Positions 24,973 to 36,251 of a DNA stretch of 64,000 nt are shown piece after piece; the first letter of the stretch is position 1, and every line of letters begins with the position of its first letter. The notes beneath the pieces are model-generated. The model was given only the letters and a program-made list of their open reading frames with translations, was not told the origin of the DNA and ran no database searches. Source of the stretch: Bisbaumannia pacifica (GTDB lineage: Bacteria > Pseudomonadota > Gammaproteobacteria > Pseudomonadales > Halomonadaceae); assembly GCF_007989625.1 (NCBI RefSeq), contig NZ_BJUK01000012.1:33942-97941 (forward strand), read 5' to 3'. The position numbers were made by a program, and so were the translations under genes.

Positions 24973-25980
24973 TCACCCGCGACGAGGCCTGGATGCCGCC
25001 TCAGGTAACGAACGCTCGACGAAGACCCAGGCCGGCAGTGGCGCGCGCTTCAGCCAGGGCAGTCGGGCCAGCAGGGCGATGACCAGCAGCGCGAAGCCAA
25101 GGCGTGCCCACAGCAGGCCGGAGAGGTCCGCCCCCATCAGCATGATCAACAGCGTGTCCTCGATCAGGCTGTGGCAAAGCCCCAGAAAGCAGAGAGTAAG
25201 CACGATGTCACGGGGCGCCAGGCGGCCCGAATGTGCCTCGCGCAGCAGCAGGCCGGCACCGAAGCTGAGCCCCAGTGTCATGCCGATCACGGTGATATTC
25301 GCCGCCGCCGGACCGATCCCCAGCAGCCGCAGTAGCGGGTAGAGGAGCCTGTGAACCAGGCGCTCGATACCCAGCCAGCGCAGCAGGTTCAACAGCGCCA
25401 TCAGCACCAGGATCACCACGAAGATCATGGCCAACGTCATGGCCTGATCCTGTAGCCAGGCTACCAGGGTGGCGTCCCGCGGCGATGGCGCCCAGACGAC
25501 ATGGTTGGCATGTTGCAGCCAATCGCCGAGTGTATGGCTGATGTGCAGTACCCAGCCGAGCACCCAGGCACCACCAACCCGCAGCAGCAACGTCAGCCAC
25601 CAGGGCACGCCGGCCTTGCGAGCCACGGCGCCCTCCACCGGCAGCGAGTGGCCCACGGCCATCAGCGCCCCCAGCACCGTGACCTGCGCCACGGTGAGCG
25701 GCGTGTCTCGCGTGATCTCGAAGAAGATGACCAGGCCGGTATAGATATTGGTCAGCAGAGTCGCGGCCCATACCATACTCAGCGGCTCCGGTAGCCCAAG
25801 TGGCGACATCAAGGGCGATAACCATGCGCCCAGCCATTCGGTCATGCCTAGCATCTCGAGCGCCTTGACCGTCACCAACGCTGGCACCATCACCTTGAGC
25901 AGGGCCAGATAGGCGCCCCAGGCCTCACGCAGGAGTCGAACCGTCGATCTGGTGTAGCGCGAGTCAAAATGTCCTGCCAT
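24973..25980 (-). CDS. Nucleoside-recognition (Gate) domain membrane protein
   Basis: A 335-residue inner-membrane protein with about eight to nine helices and two Gate-type repeats ('TNIYTGLVIFFEITRDTPLT', 'ITVIGMTLGLSFGAGLL'). Related proteins (YjiH/SpmA-like) are called nucleoside-recognition proteins, but their transport role is unproven. The start at 25980 lies 133 bp from the divergent Lrp gene, which may regulate it. Confidence 0.8.
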   Translation of the reverse strand: MAGHFDSRYTRSTVRLLREAWGAYLALLKVMVPALVTVKALEMLGMTEWLGAWLSPLMSPLGLPEPLSMVWAATLLTNIYTGLVIFFEITRDTPLTVAQVTVLGALMAVGHSLPVEGAVARKAGVPWWLTLLLRVGGAWVLGWVLHISHTLGDWLQHANHVVWAPSPRDATLVAWLQDQAMTLAMIFVVILVLMALLNLLRWLGIERLVHRLLYPLLRLLGIGPAAANITVIGMTLGLSFGAGLLLREAHSGRLAPRDIVLTLCFLGLCHSLIEDTLLIMLMGADLSGLLWARLGFALLVIALLARLPWLKRAPLPAWVFVERSLPEAASRPRRG

Positions 25981-26113
25981 ACCCTGCCCCTGTGTTCCCG
26001 TGGAAGCTCACAGTGCTTTACTTTACCCAGGGGCCGGACAAGGCGATGGCGTTCTCGGACCGGAGCGAGAAGAATGTGGCCTTTCACGTTAGCTGAGGGA
26101 AATTTCCTGCACC

Positions 26114-26572
26114 ATGGACAGACTCGACTTGAGGATCCTCGATCAGTTGCAGCGCGACGCCAGCCTGACCAACCAAGCGCTGGCGGAGCGAGTCGGACTC
26201 TCCCCATCGGCCTGCCTCAAGCGTGTACGCCGCTTGAAGGCGCGGGGCGTCATTCAACGCGAAGTGGCGATCCTCGCCCCCGAGGCGCTCGGTACGAGCC
26301 TGCACATGGTGGTGGAAGTCATCATGGCGCGAGACGATAGGGCGCTCTATCGCGATTTCGTCCGGCGGGTAGAAGCGGCCCCCGAAGTCACCCAGTGCTA
26401 CCAGGTGACGGGAGAAGTCGATTTCGTGTTGATCGTCAGTGTGCCCGATATGCGAGGCTACGATCGCTTCTGTGAAAGCGTGCTCTATGCGGGTGGGGGC
26501 ATGCACAAGTTCCGCACGCTGATCTCACGCAAGCGCAACAAGTTCGAGACACGCTTGCCATTGAGCGGTTAG
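26114..26572 (+). CDS. Lrp/AsnC-family transcriptional regulator
   Basis: A 152-residue protein with an N-terminal HTH ('LDLRILDQLQRDASLTNQAL', then 'ERVGLSPSACLKRVRRL') and a C-terminal RAM ligand-binding domain (about 65-145, ending 'KFRTLISRKRNKFETRLPL'). Length is typical. It would form octamers or dimers responding to an amino acid. It is read away from the Gate-domain membrane protein, the most likely target. Confidence 0.92.
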   Translation: MDRLDLRILDQLQRDASLTNQALAERVGLSPSACLKRVRRLKARGVIQREVAILAPEALGTSLHMVVEVIMARDDRALYRDFVRRVEAAPEVTQCYQVTGEVDFVLIVSVPDMRGYDRFCESVLYAGGGMHKFRTLISRKRNKFETRLPLSG

Positions 26573-26966
26573 TGCCGGCCCTCCTCCCTGGCCTCGAGAA
26601 CCTCTTCCCGTCGCACCTGAAAGCGTTCCCTCCGCCTGGACGAAAGCGCGGGTATCACAGCGACCGCACGATCCTCGTCGGGCGGACTGTGAGCCCCCCT
26701 CACGCGAAGGGCCTAGCTTCCGGGTAAGCGAACACGGCTGCCATCGGCACGTATCGAGAGGCGCTAAATAACGTTGAACCCGGGTGCTGGAACTCATGAA
26801 TCGGCCGGCGCATTCTAGGGTCAAAGGGGTATTCCCCGGTCATAGAGGAGGCACGTCATACCAGGGAAGCGGCATTGGCGCGGTGCCCTTATGACAGGCT
26901 GTCATATGACCGTAAGGTGTCACTGCCAATGTCGATCATGCCGTCAACCAAGGAGCGCTTCCAACG
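26573..26966. other. Intergenic region before phoH
   Basis: About 390 bp without a convincing gene. Overlapping palindromes ATGACAG-G-CTGTCAT (26891-26905) and GTCATATGAC (26901-26910) lie 56-76 bp before phoH and could be an operator. CTGTCAT recalls a Pho-box half, but a second half at 11-bp spacing is not evident. Confidence 0.4.
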
Positions 26967-28382
26967 ATGGTGCGAATCGACAAGAAGCCCACTCGGCTCT
27001 ACGTGCTGGATACCAATGTCCTGCTGCATGACCCCACGGCCATCTATCAGTTCGAGGAACACGACGTCGCCATTCCCATGACGGTCCTCGAGGAGCTCGA
27101 CAAGCACAAGAACGGCATTCGTGAAATTGCCCGTACCGCCCGCCAGGTCAGCCGTACCCTCTCGGAGCTGACCAACCAGGTCGACTTCGACGAGATCCCC
27201 CACGGCATCCCGATCCCCCGGGCCAACGACGCCCCCAGCGGACGACTGCGTTTTCTCTGCTATTCGGACCTCGCCCCCCTGGACCACCTGGAGGAGAGCC
27301 CCGACAACCAGATCCTCGCCGAGACCTGCCGGCTACGCGATGAGTACCCGGACGCCTCGGTGGTCCTGATCACCAAGGACATCAACCTGCGGGTCAAGGC
27401 CGCGGCCCTCAAGGTACCGGTGGAGGACTACCTTACCGACCGCGCCTTCGACGACAGCGACGCCATGACCGAGGGTGCCCAGATCGTCGCCAGTGCCGGC
27501 CATGACGGCAGTGCCCTCTGGGAATCCCTGGCCGTCGAGGTGGAGGTGGAGCGCGCCGATCATCACACCTTCTATGCCCTGCGCGGCGAGCTGCCCGACG
27601 ACTGGCACGTGGGTATGCTGGTCTCCGATGATGAGAACGGCGCCCATTTCGAGGCCATCGTCCGCGAGCTGGAGCCGGGACGGGCGCGCCTGCAGCTGCT
27701 CACCAACTATCGCCACAACGCCAGCGTCTGGGGCGTGCACGCCCACGACAGCCGCCAGAACTTCGCCCTGAACCTGCTGATGGACCCCGAGGTGGACCTG
27801 GTGACCATCGCCGGCGGCGCCGGCACCGGCAAGACCTACATGACCCTGGCGGCGGCCTTCCAGCAGACCCTGGACACCAAGCAGTTCGAGCGCATCGTCT
27901 TCACCCGGGCACCGATCTCCATGAGCGAGGACATCGGTTTCCTGCCGGGCACCGAGGAGGAGAAGATGTCGCCCTGGATGGGCGCCTTCCACGACAACAT
28001 GGACAACCTGCTGCGCGACGAGAAGGACGGTTCCACCAGTTGGAGCGAGGATGCCACCCGCTCGCTGATTGGCTCCCGGGTGCAGATTCGCTCGCCAGGC
28101 TTCATGCGCGGGCGGACCCTCAACGACACCTTCCTGATCATCGACGAGGCGCAGAACTTCACGCCCAAGCAGCTCAAGTCGCTGGTCACCCGGGCCGGGC
28201 GCAATACCAAGATCGTCTGCTTGGGCAACGTGGGGCAGATCGACACCCCCTACCTCACCCCCAACACCTGCGGCATGGCGGCGCTGGTGCAGCGCTTCCG
28301 CCACTGGCCCCATGCCGGCCATATCACCCTGCGCAGCATCGAGCGCTCGCGGCTGGCCCTGGCCGCCGAAGAGCTGCTCTAA
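26967..28382 (+). CDS. PIN-PhoH fusion protein (PhoH2 type)
   Basis: A 471-residue fusion. Residues 10-145 form a PIN RNase domain with acidic residues in 'YVLDTNVLLHDP', 'LEELDKHK' and 'LITKDINLR'. Residues 255-470 form a PhoH ATPase with Walker A 'GGAGTGKT' and Walker B 'LIIDEAQN'. Proteins of this design are RNA helicase/RNase enzymes. The start follows CAAGGAGCGCTTCCAACG. It stands alone, ended by a hairpin at 28403. A link to phosphate starvation is only by name. Confidence 0.92.
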   Translation: MVRIDKKPTRLYVLDTNVLLHDPTAIYQFEEHDVAIPMTVLEELDKHKNGIREIARTARQVSRTLSELTNQVDFDEIPHGIPIPRANDAPSGRLRFLCYSDLAPLDHLEESPDNQILAETCRLRDEYPDASVVLITKDINLRVKAAALKVPVEDYLTDRAFDDSDAMTEGAQIVASAGHDGSALWESLAVEVEVERADHHTFYALRGELPDDWHVGMLVSDDENGAHFEAIVRELEPGRARLQLLTNYRHNASVWGVHAHDSRQNFALNLLMDPEVDLVTIAGGAGTGKTYMTLAAAFQQTLDTKQFERIVFTRAPISMSEDIGFLPGTEEEKMSPWMGAFHDNMDNLLRDEKDGSTSWSEDATRSLIGSRVQIRSPGFMRGRTLNDTFLIIDEAQNFTPKQLKSLVTRAGRNTKIVCLGNVGQIDTPYLTPNTCGMAALVQRFRHWPHAGHITLRSIERSRLALAAEELL

Positions 28383-28402
28383 CCCCCATCCCAACCCATC
28401 CG

Positions 28403-28426
28403 GCGGGGCGCCCCAAGGCGCCCCGC
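28403..28426 (+). terminator. Hairpin after the phoH-type gene
   Basis: GCGGGGCGCC and GGCGCCCCGC form a 10-bp stem with loop CCAA, 20 bp past the stop codon. No T-run follows. Confidence 0.5.
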
Positions 28427-28588
28427 TACGTATGTTACCCAGCTAGCAATGAGGCCCGGGGCTAGCCTGGGGGTAGGCACCCCTATCGATCCGAGACTAC
28501 CAGCCGAACTTGCCGCCGGCTGGCCTTTCCGGGCCCCGGGCACTATCATCGTGCCAGCGAAAAAACCCCTCAACCGAAGTGGCTTTCC

Positions 28589-30250
<1,662 letters not shown>

Positions 30251-30280
30251 GTTCAGGCCCGCGGAACACGGCCCCCAGGC

Positions 30281-30325
30281 AACGCAAGCGCCCCCGACGA
30301 GCCTCTCGTCGGGGGCGCTTGCGTT
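30281..30325 (+). terminator. 21-bp perfect hairpin after ettA
   Basis: Positions 30281-30301 and 30305-30325 are perfect reverse complements with a 3-nt loop. There is no T-run. It may be a terminator, or a double-stranded 3' end and thus a possible RNase III site. Confidence 0.6.
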
Positions 30326-30394
30326 GGGAACCCTCCTTGCAGCACGCCGAGGAAGGGCTCATAAGTCAGAAGGCCTGTCAGGGAAGGAATCGTC

Positions 30395-31726
30395 ATGTCG
30401 ATGACTCAACTGCTTCACCCGGTCGAGCTGTTCAAGCGCTTCACCACCAGCATCGCCTACCTGCCGACACTGGCCGCCCTGGCCTACGTCTCCCTGGGCC
30501 TTCTAGCCTTACTGCCACCCGTCGCCGACGATGTCCTGCCCCTGACCCTTCGACGACTGAGCCTGTCCTCGCCAAGCGATACCCAGTCGCTGCTCGCCGC
30601 CCTGCTCGGCGGGATGATCTCGCTGATGGTATTCAGCTTCTCGATGGTGATGTCGGTGCTCTCCCAGGCCGGCGGCAACTTCTCTCACAAGCTGGTCTTT
30701 GGGCTGATCTCCGAGCGTCGCCACCAGTGGGTACTGGGTCATTACCTCGGCACCATTCTTTTCATTCTGATGCTCTTGATCGTGCCCACCGTGGCCGATG
30801 ACGAGGCGACCTGGCGCTCCCTCGCGATCTACGCCGCCTGCGCCATGGTCACCCACTGCCTGGCGCTGTTCGTCTTCTTTATCCACAACGCTTCCCAGTC
30901 GATCCAGGTCGATGCCGTGATCAGCAACCTGCATGAGGCCACCCTCGACTCCATGAATCGGGCCAAGGCCAGGGAACAGTCCCCCCGCTGGCGCTTCGTT
31001 CCCGCCTCGGCGGTACCCTTGAGGCGCTGCCACGAGATCCACGCCACCCGGGCAGGCTACCTGCAGAATGCCGATCTGGAGAAGCTGGGCAGGCTCGCCG
31101 GCCGTATCGGTGGCGTTATCCATCTGACCTTCCGCTTCGGCGATTACGTAGTGGAAGGACTGCCCATCATCATCCTTGAGTGCGAGGATGCCCCCAACGA
31201 GGAGTGGTGCCAGGCGGTGTGCGAGACCATGACCTACTTGAGCGGCGAATCCATCGACGAACACTTCGTCCACGGCATGACTCAACTGATGGAAGTGGCG
31301 ATCAAGGCGCTCTCGCCGGGCATCAATGACCCCGGTACCGCACGGCTATGTTTGCACCGATTGACCGACCTGCTCGGGCAATACCAAACCTGGCAACCCG
31401 CCAATACCCTGGTGGACGACGACGGTCGGCGCCTCGTGACCTGGCCGGTGGAGCGCTTCGACAGCCTGCTGCACCGCCTGTTCGTGCCACTGCTGCACTA
31501 CGGCGCCGAGGATCAGAGCACCCTGCTTGGCCTGCTCAAGGCCATCAAGTCCTTGTCGCTGCTGGCTAATGAGGCACAACTGGCCGGCCTCCAGGCCATG
31601 GCGGATCGCATCGTCGAGGCACTGGATGGCCACAGCCGGCATCCCATGGATCGCGCCTTCATCACCGAACGCCTGCAGCGCGGCCAGCATCGCCTCAGTC
31701 TGCCTGCAAGCCTGGGCGACGCCTGA
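30395..31726 (+). CDS. DUF2254 domain membrane protein
   Basis: A 443-residue protein with four predicted membrane helices in the first 170 residues ('LAALLGGMISLMVFSFSMVM' is the conserved second one) and a soluble C-terminal half. The family is widespread in halophilic and soil bacteria, and its function is unknown. The start at 30395 follows AGGGAAGGAATCGTC. The gene stands alone between ettA and the convergent lpxL. Confidence 0.85.
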   Translation: MSMTQLLHPVELFKRFTTSIAYLPTLAALAYVSLGLLALLPPVADDVLPLTLRRLSLSSPSDTQSLLAALLGGMISLMVFSFSMVMSVLSQAGGNFSHKLVFGLISERRHQWVLGHYLGTILFILMLLIVPTVADDEATWRSLAIYAACAMVTHCLALFVFFIHNASQSIQVDAVISNLHEATLDSMNRAKAREQSPRWRFVPASAVPLRRCHEIHATRAGYLQNADLEKLGRLAGRIGGVIHLTFRFGDYVVEGLPIIILECEDAPNEEWCQAVCETMTYLSGESIDEHFVHGMTQLMEVAIKALSPGINDPGTARLCLHRLTDLLGQYQTWQPANTLVDDDGRRLVTWPVERFDSLLHRLFVPLLHYGAEDQSTLLGLLKAIKSLSLLANEAQLAGLQAMADRIVEALDGHSRHPMDRAFITERLQRGQHRLSLPASLGDA

Positions 31727-31749
31727 GCGGAGGGTGCCGGTGGCGCGGA

Positions 31750-32664
31750 TCAATAGAACCCGGGCTCGCCTTCGGGGCGGGTCTTGAAGCGCCGATGCAG
31801 CCACAGGTACTGCTCCGGGTGCTTGCGGATCGCCTGCTCGATAACGGCGTTGACGCGGGTGGCATCGGCCACCTCATCGCCACCGGGAAAGTCCTCCAGC
31901 GGCGGCAGATACTCCAGGGTATAGGTGCGGTTGTCCGGGTTACGATGGAAGATCAGCGGGATGACCGGGGCCCCGGTCAGGCGTGCGATGCGCGAGGTCA
32001 TCCGCACCGTGGCGGCTTCGATGCCGAAGAAGGGGGCGAAGACGCTGGCCTCGCGGCCGAAGTCCTGGTCCGGTGAGTACCAGACGTTATGGCCCGCCTT
32101 GAGGCGCCTGACCACGCCGCGTAGGTCATGGCGGTCGAGGACCGCATCGAAGTAGGGTGCCCGGGCTCGCGCCATGAAACGGTTGAAGAGCACATTGTCA
32201 TGGGGGCGCTGCACGGCATCGGCACGAAAGAACAACGAATGCAGCGCCCCGCCCAGGTCCAGGGTCGAGAAGTGAATGCCGAGGATCAGCGCGCCCTTGC
32301 CCTGGGCCTGGACTCGCGCCATCTGCTCCTGGCCCTTGAAGGTGACCCGGTGGCGCAGATGTTCGGGGTCACGACACCAGCCGGTGGCGGTCTCCAGCAG
32401 GCCGATGCCGTTGGCGATAAAGGTCTCGCGCACCAGCTCAGCACGCCGCGCCTCGGAGAGCTCGGGAAAGCACAACCGCAGGTTGGTCTCGGTGATATGC
32501 CGCCGGCGCCTGGCCAGGCGCCAGGCCAGCAGGCCGATCCCCTTGCCCACCCCCATCTTCAGGCGCCAGGGCAACCAGGCCCCGAGACGCATGGCGCCGA
32601 TGCCCAGCCAGGTGGGCCAGTAGCGAGGATGGGCGAAGGAGGTCTGGGAAGCGTCCTTGGACAT
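31750..32664 (-). CDS. lpxL: LpxL/HtrB-type lipid A acyltransferase
   Basis: A 304-residue late acyltransferase with one N-terminal membrane segment and the catalytic H-x4-D motif in 'GIHFSTLDLGG' (about 129-134). Other family motifs such as 'YSPDQDFG' and 'VIPLIFHR' are present. It adds a secondary acyl chain to Kdo2-lipid A at the inner face of the inner membrane. It lies 19 bp downstream of alr on the same strand and probably shares its message. LpxL versus LpxM cannot be settled from sequence alone. Confidence 0.88.
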   Translation of the reverse strand: MSKDASQTSFAHPRYWPTWLGIGAMRLGAWLPWRLKMGVGKGIGLLAWRLARRRRHITETNLRLCFPELSEARRAELVRETFIANGIGLLETATGWCRDPEHLRHRVTFKGQEQMARVQAQGKGALILGIHFSTLDLGGALHSLFFRADAVQRPHDNVLFNRFMARARAPYFDAVLDRHDLRGVVRRLKAGHNVWYSPDQDFGREASVFAPFFGIEAATVRMTSRIARLTGAPVIPLIFHRNPDNRTYTLEYLPPLEDFPGGDEVADATRVNAVIEQAIRKHPEQYLWLHRRFKTRPEGEPGFY

Positions 32665-32683
32665 AGCGGCAACCTACGGAGAA

Positions 32684-33784
32684 TCAGCCGCGATTATAGC
32701 GCCTCGGGGCCCTCGGCAGCACCCCGGTGAGCAGGGTGTAGCTGATGGTGTCGCAGTGTCGGGCCACCTCGTCCACCGAGAGCACGGTCCCATTCGCGGC
32801 ACGCCCCCAGAGCACCACCTCGCTGCCGATCTCCGCCTCGGGGATCTCGGTGATATCCACGGTCAGCATGTCCATGGAGACCTTGCCGGCGATGGCGGTG
32901 CGCCGGCCATCGACCAGCACCGGGGTACCATCCACGGCGTGGCGATCGTAGCCATCGCCATAACCGCAGGCCACCACGCCGATCCGCGCCGGGCGCGGCG
33001 CCTTCCAGCGCCCGGCGTAACCCACCGGCTCGCCGGGGGCCAGGTCGCGCACGGCGATGATCTCGGAGCGCAGCGTCATCACCGGCTGCAGGCCGCGGCT
33101 CGCCTCGTTGGCCACCTCCAGGGGGTCGCTGCCGTAGAGCATCACCCCGGGGCGATTCCAGGCGCCATGGGCCTCGGGGTGGGCCAGGGTGGCCGGGGAG
33201 TTGGCCAGGCACAGGGGCGCGTCGAGCCGCTCGGCCAGGGCGCGCATGCGCAGCAACTGGGTCTCGAAATAGGCCGGATGCGCCGCATCGGCGGTGGCGA
33301 AATGGCTCATCAGCTGCATCTCGCCGACCACCTCGGGGGCCGCCGCCAGCCGTGCCCAGACTGCTTCGGCCTGCTCCGGGGCGAAGCCCAGGCGATGCAT
33401 GCCGGAGTCGACCTTGAGCCACACCGGGATCGGCCGCTGGGGGCGATAGGCGAGCAGCGCCTCCAGTTGCCAGTCGCTGTGGACGGCGATCCACAGGTCA
33501 TGGGCATCCACCAGCTCCAGCTCGCCGGCCTCGAAGATGCCCTCCAGCAGCACGATGGGCGTGGCGATTCCCGCCTCGCGCAGGGCGATGGCCTCCTCGA
33601 TGCAGGCCACCGCGAAGGCCGGGGCCAGATCCTCCAGGGCCCGGGCACAGGCCACGGCACCATGGCCATAGGCGTCCGCCTTGAGCACCGCCACCGCCTG
33701 GCTGTCGGGCGCCAGGTCGCGGGCCAGGCAGTAGTTGTGGCGCAGGGCCTCGAGGTCGATATCGGCGATCAGGGGGCGTGCCAT
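32684..33784 (-). CDS. alr: Alanine racemase
   Basis: A 366-residue fold-type III PLP enzyme. The PLP lysine is in 'VLKADAYGHG' (about residue 34) and the catalytic tyrosine in 'GEPVGYAGRW' (about 254-263); the 'DMLTVDIT' C-terminal signature is also present. It makes D-alanine for peptidoglycan and is cytoplasmic. It is first of the pair alr-lpxL. The 240 bp before it are AT-rich and probably hold its promoter. Confidence 0.95.
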   Translation of the reverse strand: MARPLIADIDLEALRHNYCLARDLAPDSQAVAVLKADAYGHGAVACARALEDLAPAFAVACIEEAIALREAGIATPIVLLEGIFEAGELELVDAHDLWIAVHSDWQLEALLAYRPQRPIPVWLKVDSGMHRLGFAPEQAEAVWARLAAAPEVVGEMQLMSHFATADAAHPAYFETQLLRMRALAERLDAPLCLANSPATLAHPEAHGAWNRPGVMLYGSDPLEVANEASRGLQPVMTLRSEIIAVRDLAPGEPVGYAGRWKAPRPARIGVVACGYGDGYDRHAVDGTPVLVDGRRTAIAGKVSMDMLTVDITEIPEAEIGSEVVLWGRAANGTVLSVDEVARHCDTISYTLLTGVLPRAPRRYNRG

Positions 33785-34024
33785 GAGTGTCTCCAGGGGG
33801 CTGTCGGCAAATCGTCAGGAAAGCATGATTATTTGCCAGAAAAGCCCCGATTTCACGCCATCTAACCACCAAATATGGCATGAATTACAACAACTTTATT
33901 TGCCAAAAACCACAAACTCAGAAAGAAGCTCTATCCTATCGACGATAGGCGAGTGATATCCCCCAACGCGAAGGGGCGACGCCAGGCGCCGCCCCCTCGG
34001 GAGTCTCTGATGGCCCTCGACGAG
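33785..34024. promoter_or_regulatory. Intergenic region alr / rpoS
   Basis: AT-rich compared with its surroundings. It holds two copies of TTATTTGCCA (near 33829 and 33897), a perfect inverted repeat CCTATCG-A-CGATAGG (33935-33949) and a GC-rich hairpin (33973-33995) past the rpoS stop that may end the rpoS message. No gene seen. Confidence 0.45.
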
Positions 34025-35002
34025 CTACTCGAAGATGGCGTTCAGGTCCAGGCCCTGCTTCTCCAGCACCCGGCGCAGTTTCTTCAGGGCCTCCACCTGG
34101 ATCTGGCGCACCCGCTCACGGGTCAGGCCGATCTCCTCGCCCACTTCTTCCAGGGTCGCCGCCTCGTGGCCGCGCAGGCCGAAGCGCCGCACCACCACTT
34201 CCATCTGCTTGTCGGTGAGCTCCGCCAGCCAGTCATCGACGTGCTGCTTGACGTCCACGTCCAGCAGCCAGGATTCCGGCCCCTGCTCGTTGTCGTCGGC
34301 CAGGGTCTCGATCAGCGGCTTGTCGCTCTCGCTGCCCATGGGGTAATCCACCGAGGAGACGCGCTCGTTGAGGCCGAGCATCTTCTTGACCGTGGCCACC
34401 GGCTTGTCGAGGAAGTCGGCGATCTCCTCCGGGGTGGCCTCGTGGTCGAGCTTCTGGGTCAGTTCCCGGGCCGCCCGCAGGTAGATATTGAGTTCCTTGA
34501 CCACATGAATCGGCAGACGAATGGTGCGGGTCTGGTTCATCAACGCCCGCTCGATGGTCTGGCGAATCCACCAGGTGGCATAGGTGGAGAAGCGGAAGCC
34601 CCGCTCCGGATCGAACTTCTCCACGGCGCGGATCAGGCCCAGGTTGCCCTCCTCGATCAGATCGAGCAGGGAGAGCCCCCGGTTGAGGTAACGGCGGGCG
34701 ATCTTGACCACCAGGCGCAGGTTGGACTCGATCATCCGCGACCGGCCGGCGGGATCCCCGGCCTGGGCCAGGCGCCCGTAGTGGACCTCCTCCTCGGGGC
34801 TCAGCAGCGGCGAGAAGCCGATCTCGTTGAGGTAGATCTGGGTGGCGTCCAGGCTGTGGTGGTAGGTGTTCTCCTCCCGACTCAGGGCCTTCTCGAACTC
34901 ATCGGACGCCTTGTCATCGTCGACCACCTCCGCGTCTTCTTGGATGGCCTCGTCGACGGACTCGATGTCCATGTCCTGCAGATCGCGTTCGAGCATGCTC
35001 AT
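34025..35002 (-). CDS. rpoS: RNA polymerase sigma factor RpoS
   Basis: A 325-residue group 2 sigma-70 factor. Region 1.2 is near '[17 protein letters not shown]'. Region 2 includes '[19 protein letters not shown]' and '[18 protein letters not shown]'. Region 3 follows, and region 4 ends with the HTH '[20 protein letters not shown]'. It directs general stress and stationary-phase transcription. The ATG at 35002 follows GGGGTAG; in-frame extension upstream has no ribosome site. It is downstream of nlpD by 88 bp, as in other gammaproteobacteria, where the main rpoS promoter lies inside nlpD. Confidence 0.97.
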   Translation of the reverse strand: MSMLERDLQDMDIESVDEAIQEDAEVVDDDKASDEFEKALSREENTYHHSLDATQIYLNEIGFSPLLSPEEEVHYGRLAQAGDPAGRSRMIESNLRLVVKIARRYLNRGLSLLDLIEEGNLGLIRAVEKFDPERGFRFSTYATWWIRQTIERALMNQTRTIRLPIHVVKELNIYLRAARELTQKLDHEATPEEIADFLDKPVATVKKMLGLNERVSSVDYPMGSESDKPLIETLADDNEQGPESWLLDVDVKQHVDDWLAELTDKQMEVVVRRFGLRGHEAATLEEVGEEIGLTRERVRQIQVEALKKLRRVLEKQGLDLNAIFE

Positions 35003-35090
35003 GGTACTACCCCATTCATCAGACCCTGGAACAGCGGGTGCCGGCGGCACCCGCCCTCGATCCATGCTTGTTGTTATTCGCTCTGTCGCC

Positions 35091-36251
35091 TCAACGCGGC
35101 GGCAGGAATGTCAGGGGATCCTGAGGCTGGCCGTTACGCCGCACCTCGAAATGCAACTTGACCCGGTCGGCGTCGGTATCGCCCATGGTAGCGATCACCT
35201 CGCCCGCCTCCACCACGTCGTTTTCGCTGACGTTGAGGCTGTCATTGTGGGCATAGGCACTGAGGAAGTCGTCGTTGTGCTTGAGCAGGATCAGGTTGCC
35301 ATAGCCCCTGACGCCGCTGCCCGCGTAGACCACGATCCCCGGCCCGGCTGCCTTGACAGGTTGCCCCTTTTGTCCGGCGATATCAATGCCGGCGGTGATG
35401 TTGCCAGCGTCGCCGAAATTGCCGACCACCTCGCCATCGACCGGCCACTGCCAGGGCACCTCGGCCACCGGCGTATAGGTGCGCTGGCGACGCGTCTCGT
35501 CGGCCGGCGCGGCCGTCTCGGCAGGCGTCGCGGCGTCGGCCGCCTCGCTCTCCCCAGCCGCAGTATCCTCTGGCGTCGATGACGATTGCGTGTCGGCGAC
35601 CGCCTCGGCCCCAGTATCCCGGCTGGCGGTGCTTGAGCTCTCAACGGCGGGTTCACGGGCGGCCGCTTCCTGGGCTTGTCGCGCCTCGCGGGCCTCGCGC
35701 TCCGCCAGGTCACGCTCGCTGAGGCGGCCATCGGCGCCGGGGCTGTCGGGGTTGACCACCGGCCCCGGGGCGACCAGGGCATCGTCCTCCTCGGCGACCT
35801 GGCTCGTCGCCGCGCCCGCCTCAGCGCCCAGGGGCGTGGCGGTCAGGCGACGATTGCGCTCGATGGCGGCCTCGTCCGGGGCCAACCAGTCGCGCTCGCC
35901 ATCCGCCGGGGCCTCGCCCAGAGGCGTGACCCGCACGCCGGAGGAGGCGGCCACATCGGCGCCGCCGGCCGGGGCCTGCCCCCCCTCGCCGCCACCCAGG
36001 CGCAACTGCTGGCCCGGCTGCAGTTGATAGGGAGGGCCGATGGCGTTGAGCCGCGCCAGCTCGCGATAATCCATGTCGTGGCGCCAGGCGATACCATAGA
36101 GGGTATCGCCGGGCGCCACGGTATAGCTGGCCGGAGTCGTGGCCTCCCGGGCCATGGAGAGATCACGCACGGTGACCTGTCCCGTGGGTTGCTGGGCGGC
36201 ACAGCCCGCCATGGCCAGGGCCACCGCCGATACCAAGAGTGCCTTACGCAT
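35091..36251 (-). CDS. nlpD: NlpD, lipoprotein activator of murein amidase
   Basis: A 386-residue outer-membrane lipoprotein with lipobox 'LAMAGC' (C at about 18), one LysM domain ('[20 protein letters not shown]' region, 45-90), a long acidic, alanine-rich linker and a C-terminal LytM/M23 domain. The zinc ligands are degenerate (no His before 'GIDIAG', 'KLHFEVR' instead of H-x-H). That fits an activator of AmiC and not an active peptidase. The ATG at 36251 follows AAGGAGGACATTG and shares its A with the TGA of the DUF368 gene (TGATG). Confidence 0.93.
   Translation of the reverse strand: MRKALLVSAVALAMAGCAAQQPTGQVTVRDLSMAREATTPASYTVAPGDTLYGIAWRHDMDYRELARLNAIGPPYQLQPGQQLRLGGGEGGQAPAGGADVAASSGVRVTPLGEAPADGERDWLAPDEAAIERNRRLTATPLGAEAGAATSQVAEEDDALVAPGPVVNPDSPGADGRLSERDLAEREAREARQAQEAAAREPAVESSSTASRDTGAEAVADTQSSSTPEDTAAGESEAADAATPAETAAPADETRRQRTYTPVAEVPWQWPVDGEVVGNFGDAGNITAGIDIAGQKGQPVKAAGPGIVVYAGSGVRGYGNLILLKHNDDFLSAYAHNDSLNVSENDVVEAGEVIATMGDTDADRVKLHFEVRRNGQPQDPLTFLPPR

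Noticed and set aside
26899..26926. Pho box upstream of the PIN-PhoH gene
   Set aside because: Only one CTGTCAT half fits; the second half at 11-bp spacing is poor (CCGTAAG).
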